64,000 nt of DNA, taken from positions 4,230,626 through 4,294,625 of the forward strand of contig NZ_JAUSZJ010000002.1 of NCBI RefSeq assembly GCF_030817475.1, given 5' to 3'. The notes beneath the pieces are model-generated. The model was not told the origin of the DNA. It made no database searches and was given only the letters and a program-made list of their open reading frames with translations. Shown here in pieces: positions 24,327 to 33,796 of the stretch. Each line of letters opens with the position of its first letter. The stretch's first letter is position 1. This DNA is from Streptomyces sp. V2I9 (GTDB lineage: Bacteria > Actinomycetota > Actinomycetes > Streptomycetales > Streptomycetaceae). Both the position numbers and the translations under genes were made by a program.

Positions 24327-26210
24327 ATGGGCCGCGTGACCCACATGACGCAGCGCGGCCCGCTGGTGACGGCCGATCGGAACCGCACCCTGGCCCTGGC
24401 CTCCGCCCTGGTACGGGGAGCCGTCGCCGCCGGACTCGGCCTCGGGGCGCTGGCGGTCCTGGTCACGGTGGTCTGGATCAGCTCCCCCCACCCGGACAGC
24501 GGACCGGGCGGGGCATGGCGCGTGGCCGCCGGGGTCTGGCTGCTCGCGCACGGTGCCGGAGTCGTGCGCCCCGACACCCTGAGCGGCGTTCCGGCCCCCG
24601 TGGGCGTGGTGCCGCTGCTGCTCGTGGTGGGGCCGGTCTGGCTGGCGCACCGCGCGGCGCGCGATGCGGCGGAGCCGGAGGAGGGGCGGTCCAGACTGTC
24701 GCGCGCGGGCGCGTTCGGCGCGGTGACCGCCGGATACCTGCTGGTCGTCGCGGGCGCGGCGGCCTACGCGCGCGGCGGAGCGCTGCGCGCGGACCCGGAC
24801 ACGCTGGTGTTCCCGGTGGTGCTGGTGGTGGCCGGTGCGGCGGCGGCCGGTGTGTGGACGGCGGCCGGACGGCCGCTCGGGCCTCTGCCGTCCTGGTCGC
24901 CCCTGGCCCTCCAGGAAGCCGCCGCACGGACGCTGTTCCGGGACCGGGCCGAGGCGGCGTGCCGGTCGGCGGCGGTGGGCCTGGCGGTGCTGCTCGGTGG
25001 CGGGGCACTGCTGGTCGCCGTGGCGCTCGGGCGGAACGCGGCGGCGGCCCAGGACGCGTTCCTCGGGCTCGCGGGCGACTGGTCGGGGCGGTTCGCCGTC
25101 CTCCTGCTGGCCGCCGCGCTCGTGCCGAACGCCGCGCTCTGGGGAGCGGCGTACGGGCTCGGGCCCGGGTTCGCGGTCGGTACGGGAGCCACTGCGACAC
25201 CGCTCGGTTTCGGCGGCACCCCGGCGGCCCCCCGCTTCCCCCTGCTGGCGGCCGTGCCGGAGCCGGGGCCGGGGGGCTGGCCGAACTGGGTGGCCGCCGC
25301 GGTCCCGGTGATGGCCGCGCTGGCGGTCGCCTGGTTCACCGTACGCAGGGCCGCGCCGGTGGACGCGCCCCGCGCACAGGCGTGGGGACCGCGCGAGACG
25401 GCGCGCGTGACCCTGCTCGCCGCGCTCGGGTGCGGCGCGGGAACGGCGCTGCTCACGGCGTTGGCCGGGGGGCCGCTCGGCACGGGGGAGCTGAGCGCTT
25501 TCGGCCCGGTGTGGTGGCTGACCGGGCCGGCGGCCCTCGCCTGGACGGCCGTCATCGGCGTACCGGCGGCTCTGCTGCTGCGCCTGTGGCGGCTGCGTAC
25601 TCCGGGCTGGGCCTGGCGCAGGGACGTACCGGAAGCGCCGGTGGCCCCGGCGGCCGGGGATGAGGCCGCGCACCGGCGGGACCCGCACGGGGTCGAGGGT
25701 GAGGACGCGACCGGGTTCGCGGGTGCGGCGGCGGGGGAGGGGGCGGGAGGCGTCGGGCGTTCGCGCCGCCGGTGGACGCCGTGGCGCGGGCGGGGCAGGG
25801 CGAAGGGCGGCTCCGCCGAGGCCGGGCCGGGCGGTCCGGCGCGTCCGGCCGCCTCCTCGGTGCCGGCCCCCGGCAGGCCCCCCGAGGCGGGCTCCGGCGG
25901 GCCGTCCGGAACAGCGGCGCGGCAGGGCGGCGCGGGCTTCGAGCCGTACGACTTCCTGCCGACCGACCCGTGGCACGAGGAGGACGCGCGGGAGACCCGG
26001 TGGGCCTCTCTGAAGCGGGGGTCCGGCGGGCTGATGGCCGACTTCCCCGCCGCTCCCGCCCCGGACGGGCCGGCGGCCCGCCTTGCGGGACGTTCCGCGG
26101 ACCGCCCCGTCGACGGGCCCGCCCACCGTTCCGCTGCGCCCACGGACCGTCCCGCCGGGGAGGCGGACGACGGCGGGGCGGGGGAGGGCGGGGCGGGGAC
26201 TACTCCTTGA
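24327..26210 (+). CDS. Polytopic membrane protein (DUF6350/PerM-like)
   Basis: A 627-residue protein with roughly nine membrane helices in the first 420 residues (for example GLGLGALAVLVTVVWI near 32-47 and ALAVAWFTV near 330) followed by a long Gly/Ala/Arg-rich hydrophilic tail. It resembles the actinobacterial DUF6350 family, some members of which are labelled PerM for a role in division or persistence in mycobacteria; that transfer is only by resemblance. The GTG at 24336 could also be the start. Its 3' end overlaps the convergent next gene by 11 bases. Confidence 0.75.
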   Translation: MGRVTHMTQRGPLVTADRNRTLALASALVRGAVAAGLGLGALAVLVTVVWISSPHPDSGPGGAWRVAAGVWLLAHGAGVVRPDTLSGVPAPVGVVPLLLVVGPVWLAHRAARDAAEPEEGRSRLSRAGAFGAVTAGYLLVVAGAAAYARGGALRADPDTLVFPVVLVVAGAAAAGVWTAAGRPLGPLPSWSPLALQEAAARTLFRDRAEAACRSAAVGLAVLLGGGALLVAVALGRNAAAAQDAFLGLAGDWSGRFAVLLLAAALVPNAALWGAAYGLGPGFAVGTGATATPLGFGGTPAAPRFPLLAAVPEPGPGGWPNWVAAAVPVMAALAVAWFTVRRAAPVDAPRAQAWGPRETARVTLLAALGCGAGTALLTALAGGPLGTGELSAFGPVWWLTGPAALAWTAVIGVPAALLLRLWRLRTPGWAWRRDVPEAPVAPAAGDEAAHRRDPHGVEGEDATGFAGAAAGEGAGGVGRSRRRWTPWRGRGRAKGGSAEAGPGGPARPAASSVPAPGRPPEAGSGGPSGTAARQGGAGFEPYDFLPTDPWHEEDARETRWASLKRGSGGLMADFPAAPAPDGPAARLAGRSADRPVDGPAHRSAAPTDRPAGEADDGGAGEGGAGTTP

Positions 26211-27198
26211 CGCCGAAGAACGGCTCCAGCGGCTTCGGCAACTGATCGTTGCAGGCCACCGCGCCGGACTTGGTCAGGGCGTCGTTCACGCAGGTGTAGT
26301 AGTCGCTGTAGACGAGCTGCACGGTGAACGTCGTCGCCACGATGAGGAGCGCCAGCAGAGCGGTGACCAGGCCGCTGACGGCCGCCGTGGTCTGCTGCCT
26401 GGCGGCGACGCCCCGCGGCTCGGCGGACTGCCCGGCGGGCGCGGAGCCGGCACCGGAGCCGCCCGCCGCCCCCGTACCGTCCCCGCTCGCGCTTCCGGCG
26501 GCGGAAGCGGAGTCGGCCGTGCCCGTGCCACCTCCCCCGGAGGCGTTCCTCAGCGGGGTGCGCAGCGCGCTGATCGCCCAGTACGTCGCCAGCGCGCCGA
26601 GCAGGAGGGCGATCTCCGGGAAGTCGAAGAGGGCGAAGAAGAAGGCCCACATGCCGCCGAGCACCGCGTAGCGGGCGCGTCGCTGCGCGGGGTCCTTGGG
26701 GTCCCAGCGCAGTGCGCCCGGACCGCCGCGGTCGTTCCCGCCCTTGCCGCCGGGTCCGCCGGAGCCGTTCCCTCCGGGGCGTCCGCCGAAGCCGCCGCTG
26801 CCCCGGCCGGGCTGCTTGTCGCTCCACCGGCTGCCCCACGGACTGCCTGCCGAGGAGCCGTGGCCGCCGGAGCCGTTCCCCGCGGAGTCCTCGCTCCCGC
26901 CCGCGCCGTCCGCGCCGCTCGACGCGTAGGGGCGGCGCGGCTGCCACGGCTGGTCGGGCCGGCCGGCGGGCGGCGGTGCGAACGGGTTGTCCTCCTGCGG
27001 ACTCTGCGGACTCTGCGGGTCCTGCGGGCCCCGCGCGTTCTGCGGGCCCTCGCCGGAGGACGGGCCGGACGAGCCCGGAGAGGAGGAGTCCGGCGAGGAG
27101 GAAGAGTCCGGCGAGGAGGAAGAGCGCTCCCGCATCAGCGGAGCGGGCCGCTCGGGCCGGGGAAGGCGGAAGGCGGTGCGACGGCGTCGGTCCGGCAT
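26200..27198 (-). CDS. Membrane protein with long disordered N-terminus, unknown function
   Basis: A 332-residue protein. The first 170 residues are rich in Ser, Gly, Pro and Arg. Two or more helices follow (AVLGGMWAFFFALFDFPEIALLLGALATYWAIS around 190-220 and a third near 290, LVTALLALLIVATTF). A short tail with two Cys (YTCVNDALTKSGAVACND) is probably outside, where the Cys may pair. The gene converges with the DUF6350-like gene and overlaps its end by 11 bases. The ATG has GGGGAAGAC upstream. No named domain recognised. Confidence 0.75.
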   Translation of the reverse strand: MPDRRRRTAFRLPRPERPAPLMRERSSSSPDSSSSPDSSSPGSSGPSSGEGPQNARGPQDPQSPQSPQEDNPFAPPPAGRPDQPWQPRRPYASSGADGAGGSEDSAGNGSGGHGSSAGSPWGSRWSDKQPGRGSGGFGGRPGGNGSGGPGGKGGNDRGGPGALRWDPKDPAQRRARYAVLGGMWAFFFALFDFPEIALLLGALATYWAISALRTPLRNASGGGGTGTADSASAAGSASGDGTGAAGGSGAGSAPAGQSAEPRGVAARQQTTAAVSGLVTALLALLIVATTFTVQLVYSDYYTCVNDALTKSGAVACNDQLPKPLEPFFGVKE

Positions 27199-27489
27199 GT
27201 GGTGAACGTCTTCCCCATCTCGTCATGTGCGCCCGCCGGACGGTTCGTCCGGATGCGGAACGGTTCGTCCGCCCGCTGGACGGTTCGCTGTCCCCTGACG
27301 CTACCTCCCGGTCACGCCCCCGTCCCGTGGGGGCTGTCGGGTGTGCCGGTATCGTTGCTGGCGGTCGGCCCGTTCGTAGGGTTCCCCGTATCGGGCGAAG
27401 CGATTCTCTCGTACGACCCTACAAAGAGCGTCCCCGTACCCCCGCCACCTGCGTCAGCGCGCGGTCATCACGTGAGAAAGGGCCCCGAC

Positions 27490-28143
27490 GTGGCCTCCCC
27501 GCCCCCCTCCGCCCCTCCTGCCCGCCTGGTCGTGCTGGTCTCCGGCTCCGGTACGAACCTCCAGGCGCTCCTGGACGCCATCGGCGACGACCCGGCGTAC
27601 GGGGCGCGGATCGTCGCGGTCGGCGCGGACCGGGACGGGACCGGCGGTGTGGAGCGCGCCGAACGGGCCGGAATCCCCACCTTCGTGTGCAAGGTCAAGG
27701 ACCACGCGTCGCGTGCCGCGTGGGACCAGGCGCTCACCGCGCTGGTCGCCGAGCACCGGCCGGATCTCGTGGTCTCCGCGGGGTTCATGAAGATCGTGGG
27801 CCCGGCGTTCCTCGCCGCCTTCGGCGGGCGGACCGTCAACACCCACCCCGCCCTGCTGCCCAGCTTCCCCGGCGCCCACGGGGTGCGCGACGCGCTCGCG
27901 TACGGCGTCAAGGTCACGGGCTGCACCGTCCACTTCGTCGACGACGGCGTCGACACCGGTCCGATCATCGCGCAGGGCGTGGTCGAGGTGACCGAGGAGG
28001 ACACCCCGGAGGGCGAAGCCGCCCTCCATGAACGCATCAAGGAAGTCGAGCGCTCGCTGCTCGTCGAGGCCGTGGGGCGGATCGCCCGTGACGGCCATCG
28101 CATTGAGGGACGAAAGGTTCATCTCGGTCATGTCGGTGAATAA
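27490..28143 (+). CDS. purN: Phosphoribosylglycinamide formyltransferase
   Basis: A 217-residue GAR transformylase. VLVSGSGTNLQALLD binds the substrate phosphate; NTHPALLPSFPGAHG carries the catalytic Asn and His near residue 118-120, and DDGVDTGPII the catalytic Asp. It transfers formyl from 10-formyl-THF to glycinamide ribonucleotide in purine synthesis. The GTG at 27490 follows GAGAAAGG; longer frames upstream are not coding. It overlaps purH by 14 bases, so the pair is coupled. folD, which feeds one-carbon units, lies 4 kb downstream. Confidence 0.96.
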   Translation: MASPPPSAPPARLVVLVSGSGTNLQALLDAIGDDPAYGARIVAVGADRDGTGGVERAERAGIPTFVCKVKDHASRAAWDQALTALVAEHRPDLVVSAGFMKIVGPAFLAAFGGRTVNTHPALLPSFPGAHGVRDALAYGVKVTGCTVHFVDDGVDTGPIIAQGVVEVTEEDTPEGEAALHERIKEVERSLLVEAVGRIARDGHRIEGRKVHLGHVGE

Positions 28144-29683
28144 GCCCATCCGCCGCGCCCTGGTCAGCGTCTACGACAAGACGGGGCTCGAAGACCTCGC
28201 CCGCGGTCTGCACGAGGCGGGCGTCGAACTCGTCTCCACCGGCTCCACCGCCGGGAGGATCGCCGCCGCCGGCGTCCCGGTCACCAAGGTCGAGGAGCTG
28301 ACCGGCTTCCCGGAGTGCCTGGACGGCCGGGTCAAGACGCTGCACCCCCGCGTCCACGCCGGCATCCTCGCCGACCTGCGGCTGGACGCCCACCGCGACC
28401 AGCTGGCCGAACTGGGCGTCGAGCCCTTCGACCTGGTCGTGGTGAACCTCTACCCCTTCAAGGCGACCGTCGCCTCGGGCGCCTCCGACGACGAGTGCGT
28501 CGAGCAGATCGACATCGGCGGCCCCTCGATGGTCCGCGCCGCCGCCAAGAACCACCCCTCCGTCGCCGTCGTCACCAGCCCCGAGCGGTACGCGGACGTC
28601 CTGGCCGCGGTCAAGGCCGGCGGCTTCGACCTCACCGCCCGCAAGCGGCTCGCCGCCGAGGCGTTCCAGCACACCGCCGCCTACGACGTGGCCGTCGCCT
28701 CCTGGTTCGCCGACGACTACGCGGCCGCCGACGACTCGGGCCTCCCGGAGTTCCTGGGCGACACCTTCGCCCGCAAGAACGTCCTGCGCTACGGCGAGAA
28801 CCCGCACCAGCCCGCCGCGCTCTACACCTCCGGCGACGGCGGCCTCGCGGAGGCCGAGCAGCTGCACGGCAAGGAGATGTCCTACAACAACTACACGGAC
28901 ACCGACGCCGCCCGCCGCGCTGCCTACGACCACGCCGAACCGTGCGTGGCGATCATCAAGCACGCCAACCCGTGCGGCATCGCGGTCGGCGCCGACGTCG
29001 CGGAGGCCCACCGCAAGGCCCACGCCTGCGACCCGCTCTCCGCGTTCGGCGGAGTCATCGCCGTCAACCGCCCGGTGACCGTCGAACTGGCCGAACAGGT
29101 CGCGGAGATCTTCACCGAGGTCATCGTCGCCCCGGCCTACGAGGACGGCGCGGTCGAGGTGCTGGCCCGCAAGAAGAACATCCGCGTCCTGCGCGCCCCC
29201 GACGCCCCGGCCGCGGCGTTCGAGGTCAAGCCGATCGACGGCGGCGCGCTGCTCCAGGCCGCCGACCGACTCCAGGCCGAGGGCGACGACCCGGCGAACT
29301 GGACGCTCGCCACCGGCGACGCGCTCCCCGAGGACCAGCTGCGCGAGCTGGCCTTCGCCTGGAAGGCGTGCCGCGCGGTCAAGTCCAACGCGATCCTCCT
29401 CGCCAAGGACGGCGCGTCGGTCGGCGTCGGCATGGGTCAGGTCAACCGGGTCGACTCCGCGAAGCTCGCCGTCGAGCGGGCGGGCGAGGAGCGGGCCGCC
29501 GGCTCGTACGCCGCCTCCGACGCGTTCTTCCCGTTCCCGGACGGCCTGGAGATCCTCACGGCCGCCGGCGTCAGGGCCGTCGTCCAGCCCGGCGGCTCCG
29601 TCCGCGACGAGCTGGTCGTCGAGGCCGCGCGGAAGGCCGGGGTGACCATGTACTTCACGGGCACCCGCCACTTCTTCCACTGA
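28130..29683 (+). CDS. purH: Bifunctional AICAR formyltransferase/IMP cyclohydrolase
   Basis: A 517-residue enzyme for the last two steps to IMP. The N-terminal cyclohydrolase domain starts RRALVSVYDKTGLEDLA and includes DGRVKTLHPRVH; the formyltransferase domain has IIKHANPCGIA with the catalytic Lys-His near residue 280 and YNNYTDTDAA before it. It ends FTGTRHFFH, the usual C-terminus. The ATG lies inside the end of purN. A strong terminator follows. Confidence 0.97.
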   Translation: MSVNKPIRRALVSVYDKTGLEDLARGLHEAGVELVSTGSTAGRIAAAGVPVTKVEELTGFPECLDGRVKTLHPRVHAGILADLRLDAHRDQLAELGVEPFDLVVVNLYPFKATVASGASDDECVEQIDIGGPSMVRAAAKNHPSVAVVTSPERYADVLAAVKAGGFDLTARKRLAAEAFQHTAAYDVAVASWFADDYAAADDSGLPEFLGDTFARKNVLRYGENPHQPAALYTSGDGGLAEAEQLHGKEMSYNNYTDTDAARRAAYDHAEPCVAIIKHANPCGIAVGADVAEAHRKAHACDPLSAFGGVIAVNRPVTVELAEQVAEIFTEVIVAPAYEDGAVEVLARKKNIRVLRAPDAPAAAFEVKPIDGGALLQAADRLQAEGDDPANWTLATGDALPEDQLRELAFAWKACRAVKSNAILLAKDGASVGVGMGQVNRVDSAKLAVERAGEERAAGSYAASDAFFPFPDGLEILTAAGVRAVVQPGGSVRDELVVEAARKAGVTMYFTGTRHFFH

Positions 29684-29700
29684 TCGCTCCGGCGCCGCCC

Positions 29701-29733
29701 GGCGGCCGCACCCCGCAGCGGGGTGCGGCCGCC
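29701..29733. terminator. Terminator after purNH
   Basis: A perfect 14-base stem (GGCGGCCGCACCCC at 29701-29714, complement at 29720-29733) around GCAGC, 18 bases after the purH stop. Confidence 0.88.
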
Positions 29734-29813
29734 GCCGTCTCCGTCGTACGGGGCCCGCCCCCCGCTCTGTTCTAATGACACGGCCGTAGCAATCCCTAGC
29801 GGGGGCAGTCACC

Positions 29814-31343
29814 GTGCTTGAGCTGAACAAGAGTGGAACGGACCGGTCGGAGCCGGGCCGCCTGCCCGCCCAGGGGCCGGGGCCGGACAGCCGCCCGGCG
29901 GGCGACGCGCCGAGCACGGCGGAGACCGCCCCCGAGCACGTTTCGTGGCGTCCGTACCTCGTCGCCGCCGCGATCCTCTGCACGCTCTACTTCCTCTACG
30001 CGTACTTCCAGTGGGCCCGCTTCGGCTCGCCCTCCTGGGATCTCGGGATCTTCGAGCAGGAGGTGCGGGCGTACGCCGCGTTCGACGCCCCGGTCGTCGA
30101 CATCAAGGGCCCCGGCTATCTGATCCTCGGCGACCACTTCTCCCCGATCGTGGCGCTGCTGGCCCCGCTGTACTGGATCTGGCCGTCCGCCGCGGCCCTG
30201 CTCCTCGCCCAGGCCGCGCTCTTCGCGCTCGGCGCGGCCGTCGTCGGCCGCACCGCCCAGCAGCTCCTCGGCGGGCGCTCCGGCCTCTGCGTCACCGTCG
30301 CGTACGGGCTCTCCTGGGGCATCCAGGAAGCGGTCAAGGCCGACTTCCACGAGATCGCCTTCGCCGTGCCGCTGCTCGCCCTCGTCTGCCGGGCCCTGCT
30401 CCTGGAGCGGTACACGGCCGCCCTGCTCTGGTCGCTCCCGCTGGTCCTGGTGAAGGAGGACCTCGGCGCGACCGTCGCCGTCGTCGGCTTCCTGCTCTTC
30501 GTGCACGGCCGCCGCCTCCAGGGCGCGTTGCTCGCCGTGTTCGGGGTCACCGCCTTCGTCGTCACGCTCACGGTCCTCATCCCGGCCGCCAGCAGCGCCG
30601 GCCGTTACGACTACTGGCAGAAGATCGACAAGAACGGCGAGCAGGACGTCTCGATGCTGGACTCCGTCCTCGGCGTCCTCAACTCCTCCGTCAAGGTCGA
30701 GATGCTGGTCTTCCTGCTCGGCATCACCGCGTTCATGGCACTGCGTTCCCCGCTGACGCTGCTGATCGTCCCCACCCTCGGCTGGCGGCTGCTCTCCCAG
30801 GACAGCAACCACTGGGGCATGGTCTGGCACTACAGCGCGATCCTCATGCCGGTGCTCTTCCTCGCGCTGGCCGACGGCGTCCGCCGCAGCCGCGACTCGC
30901 AGCGGCCCTGGCTCGCCTCGTACGCGAAGGTCGCCGTGCCCGTCGCGGCCGCGATCGCCGTCGCGATGACCCAGCACCTGCCGCTGCGCGACCTGCTGCG
31001 CCCGGAGACCTACCGCACCGACGACGTCCGCAGCCGGGCGGCGCGGGCGGCGCTCGACGCCGTCCCGGTCGGAGCGCGGGTCGAGACGGACATCACGCTG
31101 ATGGCCCACCTCACCTCCGACCGCACCGTCTACTGGATCGGCGGAGCCCCCGGCACGGCGCCCGACATCGTCGCCATCAACCTGGACTTCGGCTGGTCCC
31201 GCCCGATCCAGGACCCGGTGGCGTACGCCGAACAACTGCACCCCGAGGCGCGTTACCGGCTCAAGCACCGGGGCGGCAGCTTCGTGGTGATGGAGCGGAC
31301 GACGCCGGAGCCGGCGGAGATTCCGGGCGTACGGAGCGACTGA
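29814..31343 (+). CDS. DUF2079-family polytopic membrane protein
   Basis: A 509-residue protein with a Pro/Ser-rich cytoplasmic start, then about ten membrane helices (first at YLVAAAILCTLYFLYAYF near 45). The early motif WDLGIFEQEVRAYA is typical of DUF2079, a family related to GT-C glycosyltransferases and mannosyltransferases; the Asp and Glu after the first helix fit the catalytic loop of that fold. The last 100 residues are soluble and outside. Sugar donor and acceptor unknown. The GTG start is preceded by GGGGGCAG. The gene converges with the RDD gene over a terminator. Confidence 0.85.
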   Translation: MLELNKSGTDRSEPGRLPAQGPGPDSRPAGDAPSTAETAPEHVSWRPYLVAAAILCTLYFLYAYFQWARFGSPSWDLGIFEQEVRAYAAFDAPVVDIKGPGYLILGDHFSPIVALLAPLYWIWPSAAALLLAQAALFALGAAVVGRTAQQLLGGRSGLCVTVAYGLSWGIQEAVKADFHEIAFAVPLLALVCRALLLERYTAALLWSLPLVLVKEDLGATVAVVGFLLFVHGRRLQGALLAVFGVTAFVVTLTVLIPAASSAGRYDYWQKIDKNGEQDVSMLDSVLGVLNSSVKVEMLVFLLGITAFMALRSPLTLLIVPTLGWRLLSQDSNHWGMVWHYSAILMPVLFLALADGVRRSRDSQRPWLASYAKVAVPVAAAIAVAMTQHLPLRDLLRPETYRTDDVRSRAARAALDAVPVGARVETDITLMAHLTSDRTVYWIGGAPGTAPDIVAINLDFGWSRPIQDPVAYAEQLHPEARYRLKHRGGSFVVMERTTPEPAEIPGVRSD

Positions 31344-31359
31344 CCGCGGCCTGCGGCCC

Positions 31360-31405
31360 GTACGCGCGAAGGCCGCCCCCGGTGAACGGGCGCGGCCTTC
31401 GTACG
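31360..31405. terminator. Bidirectional terminator between DUF2079 and RDD genes
   Basis: CGAAGGCCGC at 31367-31376 pairs with GCGGCCTTCG at 31392-31401, extended by GTAC ends. It lies between convergent genes. Confidence 0.78.
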
Positions 31406-31423
31406 GTGCGGTGCTGCGGAGCG

Positions 31424-32050
31424 TCAGTTGGCCTTGACGACGACCGACGAGCAGACCTTGTCCGCGAACGTCTGCTTCTTCTGGTCCCACAGCGGCCACA
31501 GCCAGCCGATGTAGCAGGCGATGCTGTCCAGGAAGTGGGCCAGGCGGCGCACGAAGGCCATGCCGAAGCCGAGCGGACGGCCGTCGGCCTCGCGCAGCAG
31601 GCGGATGCCCACGGCCTTCTTGCCGATCGTCTGGCCGGTGGTGCCCTCCTGGTACAGCTGCCAGATGGTGAGACCGATCATCGCCAGGAAGCCGAGCAGG
31701 GCGAGCGTGGCACCGGCCGAGTCGCCCAGGGCGGCGCCGATGCCGGCGAAGGCGAGGTACGGGACGGAGACGATGAGCCCGTCGATGATGAGCCCGCCCG
31801 CGCGCAGGCCCCAGTGCGCCAGCTCCGGCATGCCGCCGCCGTAGCCGGGCTGCTGCGGGTAGCCGCCGCCGTACGGCTGGCCCGGCTGCTGCGGGTAACC
31901 GGGCTGCTGCTGCGGATAGCCGTAGCCCTGCGGCGGGACACCCTGCGGAGCCTGCTGGGGGTAGCCGTAACCGGGCTGTCCCTGCGGCGGGCCCTGGGGC
32001 GGCTGGCCGGGCTGCTGCCCGTACGGGTTGTTCGGGTCGCCGAAGCTCAT
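31424..32050 (-). CDS. RDD-family membrane protein with Pro/Gly/Gln-rich N-terminus
   Basis: A 208-residue protein. The first 75 residues are a Gly-Tyr-Pro-Gln-Gln repeat tail (PGYPQQPG and relatives), presumably cytoplasmic. The RDD domain follows with LRAGGLIIDGLIV (the Arg-Asp of the family name), two or three helices, and TGQTIGKKAVGIRLL before the last conserved part. The ATG at 32050 with AAGGA upstream is preferred over 32134. Function of the family is unclear; some members are ion exchangers. An AT-rich promoter region lies upstream. Confidence 0.87.
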   Translation of the reverse strand: MSFGDPNNPYGQQPGQPPQGPPQGQPGYGYPQQAPQGVPPQGYGYPQQQPGYPQQPGQPYGGGYPQQPGYGGGMPELAHWGLRAGGLIIDGLIVSVPYLAFAGIGAALGDSAGATLALLGFLAMIGLTIWQLYQEGTTGQTIGKKAVGIRLLREADGRPLGFGMAFVRRLAHFLDSIACYIGWLWPLWDQKKQTFADKVCSSVVVKAN

Positions 32051-32140
32051 AAGGGGTGTTCCTTCAACAGACGTGTGGGGACGAGATGGCCACACGGAGG
32101 AAGGACATCGATCGGCGGCCCGCCCCCCGTACAACCGCGA

Positions 32141-32213
32141 CCCTCATCGTTATAAGCGGAACATATGTTTGTCCAGTCCAGGGCCCCGGACGTTGTGCAA
32201 GTGCAACGTCCGG
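32141..32213. promoter_or_regulatory. Divergent control region of RDD and folD genes with two dyads
   Basis: The AT content rises here against the GC-rich surroundings. On the minus strand TGGACA and TATAAC, 15 bases apart, may be the RDD promoter. Between them lies the palindrome AACATATGTT (32159-32168). A second dyad, CCGGACGTTG at 32186-32195 with CAACGTCCGG at 32204-32213, could be an operator or hairpin. Confidence 0.4.
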
Positions 32214-32270
32214 TACGGGGCGGCACCGGCAATTGGTACGCGGGCGGGGTCATCCGCGAGGATGGGGGCC

Positions 32271-33152
32271 ATGACTGCCCAGATTCTCGATGGCAAGGCC
32301 ACCGCTGCCGCGATCAAGTCCGATCTGACCGTCCGTGTGGCGGCCCTCAAGGCCCGGGGGATCACCCCCGGCCTCGGAACCCTGCTCGTCGGGGACGACC
32401 CGGGCAGCCGGTGGTACGTCAACGGCAAGCACCGCGACTGCGCCGAGGTCGGCATCGGCTCCATCCAGCGCGAACTCCCCGACACCGCCACCCAGGAGGA
32501 GATCGAGGACGTCGTCCGGGAGCTGAACGCCAACCCCGAGTGCACCGGTTACATCGTCCAGCTGCCGCTGCCCAAGGGCATCGACACCAACCGGATCCTG
32601 GAGCTGATGGACCCGGCGAAGGACGCCGACGGACTGCACCCGATGAGCCTCGGCCGTCTCGTCCTCAACGAGACCGGCCCGCTGCCCTGCACCCCGCAGG
32701 GCGTCGTCCAGCTGCTGCGCGCGCACGGCGTGGAGATCGACGGGGCGCACGTCGTGGTCGTCGGACGCGGTGTCACCATCGGCCGGTCGATCCCGCTGCT
32801 GCTGACCCGTAGGACGGAGAACGCCACGGTCACCCAGTGCCACACCGGCACGCGGGACCTCTCCGCCCATCTTCGGCAGGCCGACATCATCGTCGCCGCC
32901 GCCGGGGTCCAGCACCTGATCAAGCCGGAGGACGTGAAGCCGGGCGCGGCCGTCCTCGACGTCGGCGTCAGCCGGGACGAGAACGGCAAGATCGTCGGGG
33001 ACGTGCATCCGGGGGTCCGCGAGGTGGCCGCCTGGGTCGCCCCGAACCCCGGCGGCGTCGGCCCGATGACGCGCGCCCAGCTGCTGGTCAACGTGGTCGA
33101 GGCGGCCGAGCGCGCCGCCGCCGACGCCGTCGACACCGCCGCCGCGGGCTGA
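32271..33152 (+). CDS. folD: Methylene-THF dehydrogenase/methenyl-THF cyclohydrolase
   Basis: A 293-residue bifunctional enzyme of one-carbon metabolism. The catalytic Tyr and Lys are in SRWYVNGKHRDC near residue 50-58; VQLPLPKGID and the NADP loop VVGRGVTIGRSIPLLL are standard. It supplies 10-formyl-THF used by PurN and PurH nearby. ATG 32271 has GAGGAT ending 7 bases upstream, which would suit a leaderless transcript; GGGGG also precedes it. A DUF3017 gene follows 25 bases later. Confidence 0.96.
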   Translation: MTAQILDGKATAAAIKSDLTVRVAALKARGITPGLGTLLVGDDPGSRWYVNGKHRDCAEVGIGSIQRELPDTATQEEIEDVVRELNANPECTGYIVQLPLPKGIDTNRILELMDPAKDADGLHPMSLGRLVLNETGPLPCTPQGVVQLLRAHGVEIDGAHVVVVGRGVTIGRSIPLLLTRRTENATVTQCHTGTRDLSAHLRQADIIVAAAGVQHLIKPEDVKPGAAVLDVGVSRDENGKIVGDVHPGVREVAAWVAPNPGGVGPMTRAQLLVNVVEAAERAAADAVDTAAAG

Positions 33153-33177
33153 CGGCCGGATCACGGAGGGGGACCCC

Positions 33178-33714
33178 ATGGGTGCTGGTACGAGTCCGGC
33201 CGACCCCGCCCCGGCGGGCCGGGCGGCGGACGGACCGGGCGGGCAGGACGAGCCGGGCCGGCAGGACGGGCAGGACGCGGCCGGGTCCGCCGAGGAGGCG
33301 GCCGCGGGCCCCCGGCCCCGGTCTCGGCGGTTCCCCCGGTTCACGCGGGACACCGCCCGGCCCGAGGGCGGCGGCCGGGCCGCGCCCGGCGACGCGCCCG
33401 CCCCGGCCCGGCAGTGGCCGCTGCTCACCGTGCTCGGCGCGGCGGGGCTGGGCCTGCTGATCGTGGCGCTGGACCCGTTCGCGGAGGCGTTCCGCGTGGG
33501 GACCGTCCTCATCGGCTGCGCGCTGATCACCGGCGCCGTGCTGCGCTGGACGGTGCCCTCGGTCGGGATGCTGGCGGTGCGTTCCCGCTTCACCGACCTG
33601 GTCACGTACGGGCTGATGGGCACGGCGATCGTGCTGCTCGCGCTGGTCGCACAGCCCGGCCCGTGGCTGGACGTCCCGATCGTGGAGGACGTGGTCCGCT
33701 TCACGATCCGCTAG
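33178..33714 (+). CDS. DUF3017-domain membrane protein
   Basis: A 178-residue protein. The first 75 residues are Gly/Ala/Arg-rich and disordered; then three membrane helices (LLTVLGAAGLGLLIVAL, VLIGCALITGAVLRW, LVTYGLMGTAIVLLALVA), the pattern of DUF3017, which regularly follows folD in actinomycetes. Function unknown. GAGGGGGA precedes the ATG. It is probably cotranscribed with folD and ends before a strong stem. Confidence 0.87.
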   Translation: MGAGTSPADPAPAGRAADGPGGQDEPGRQDGQDAAGSAEEAAAGPRPRSRRFPRFTRDTARPEGGGRAAPGDAPAPARQWPLLTVLGAAGLGLLIVALDPFAEAFRVGTVLIGCALITGAVLRWTVPSVGMLAVRSRFTDLVTYGLMGTAIVLLALVAQPGPWLDVPIVEDVVRFTIR

Positions 33715-33754
33715 GCGGTGCCGTCACACCGCCGGGCCGCCCCGAGGCGTCGAT

Positions 33755-33796
33755 CGTGGTGCCCGTCCCTACCCCCGAGGAGGGACGGGCACCACG
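33755..33796 (+). terminator. Terminator after folD-DUF3017
   Basis: A perfect 16-base stem: CGTGGTGCCCGTCCCT at 33755-33770 with its complement at 33781-33796, 10-base loop. Confidence 0.88.

Noticed and set aside
28037..29983. 648-residue minus-strand frame over purH
   Set aside because: Antisense of purH; high third-position GC keeps the frame open by chance.
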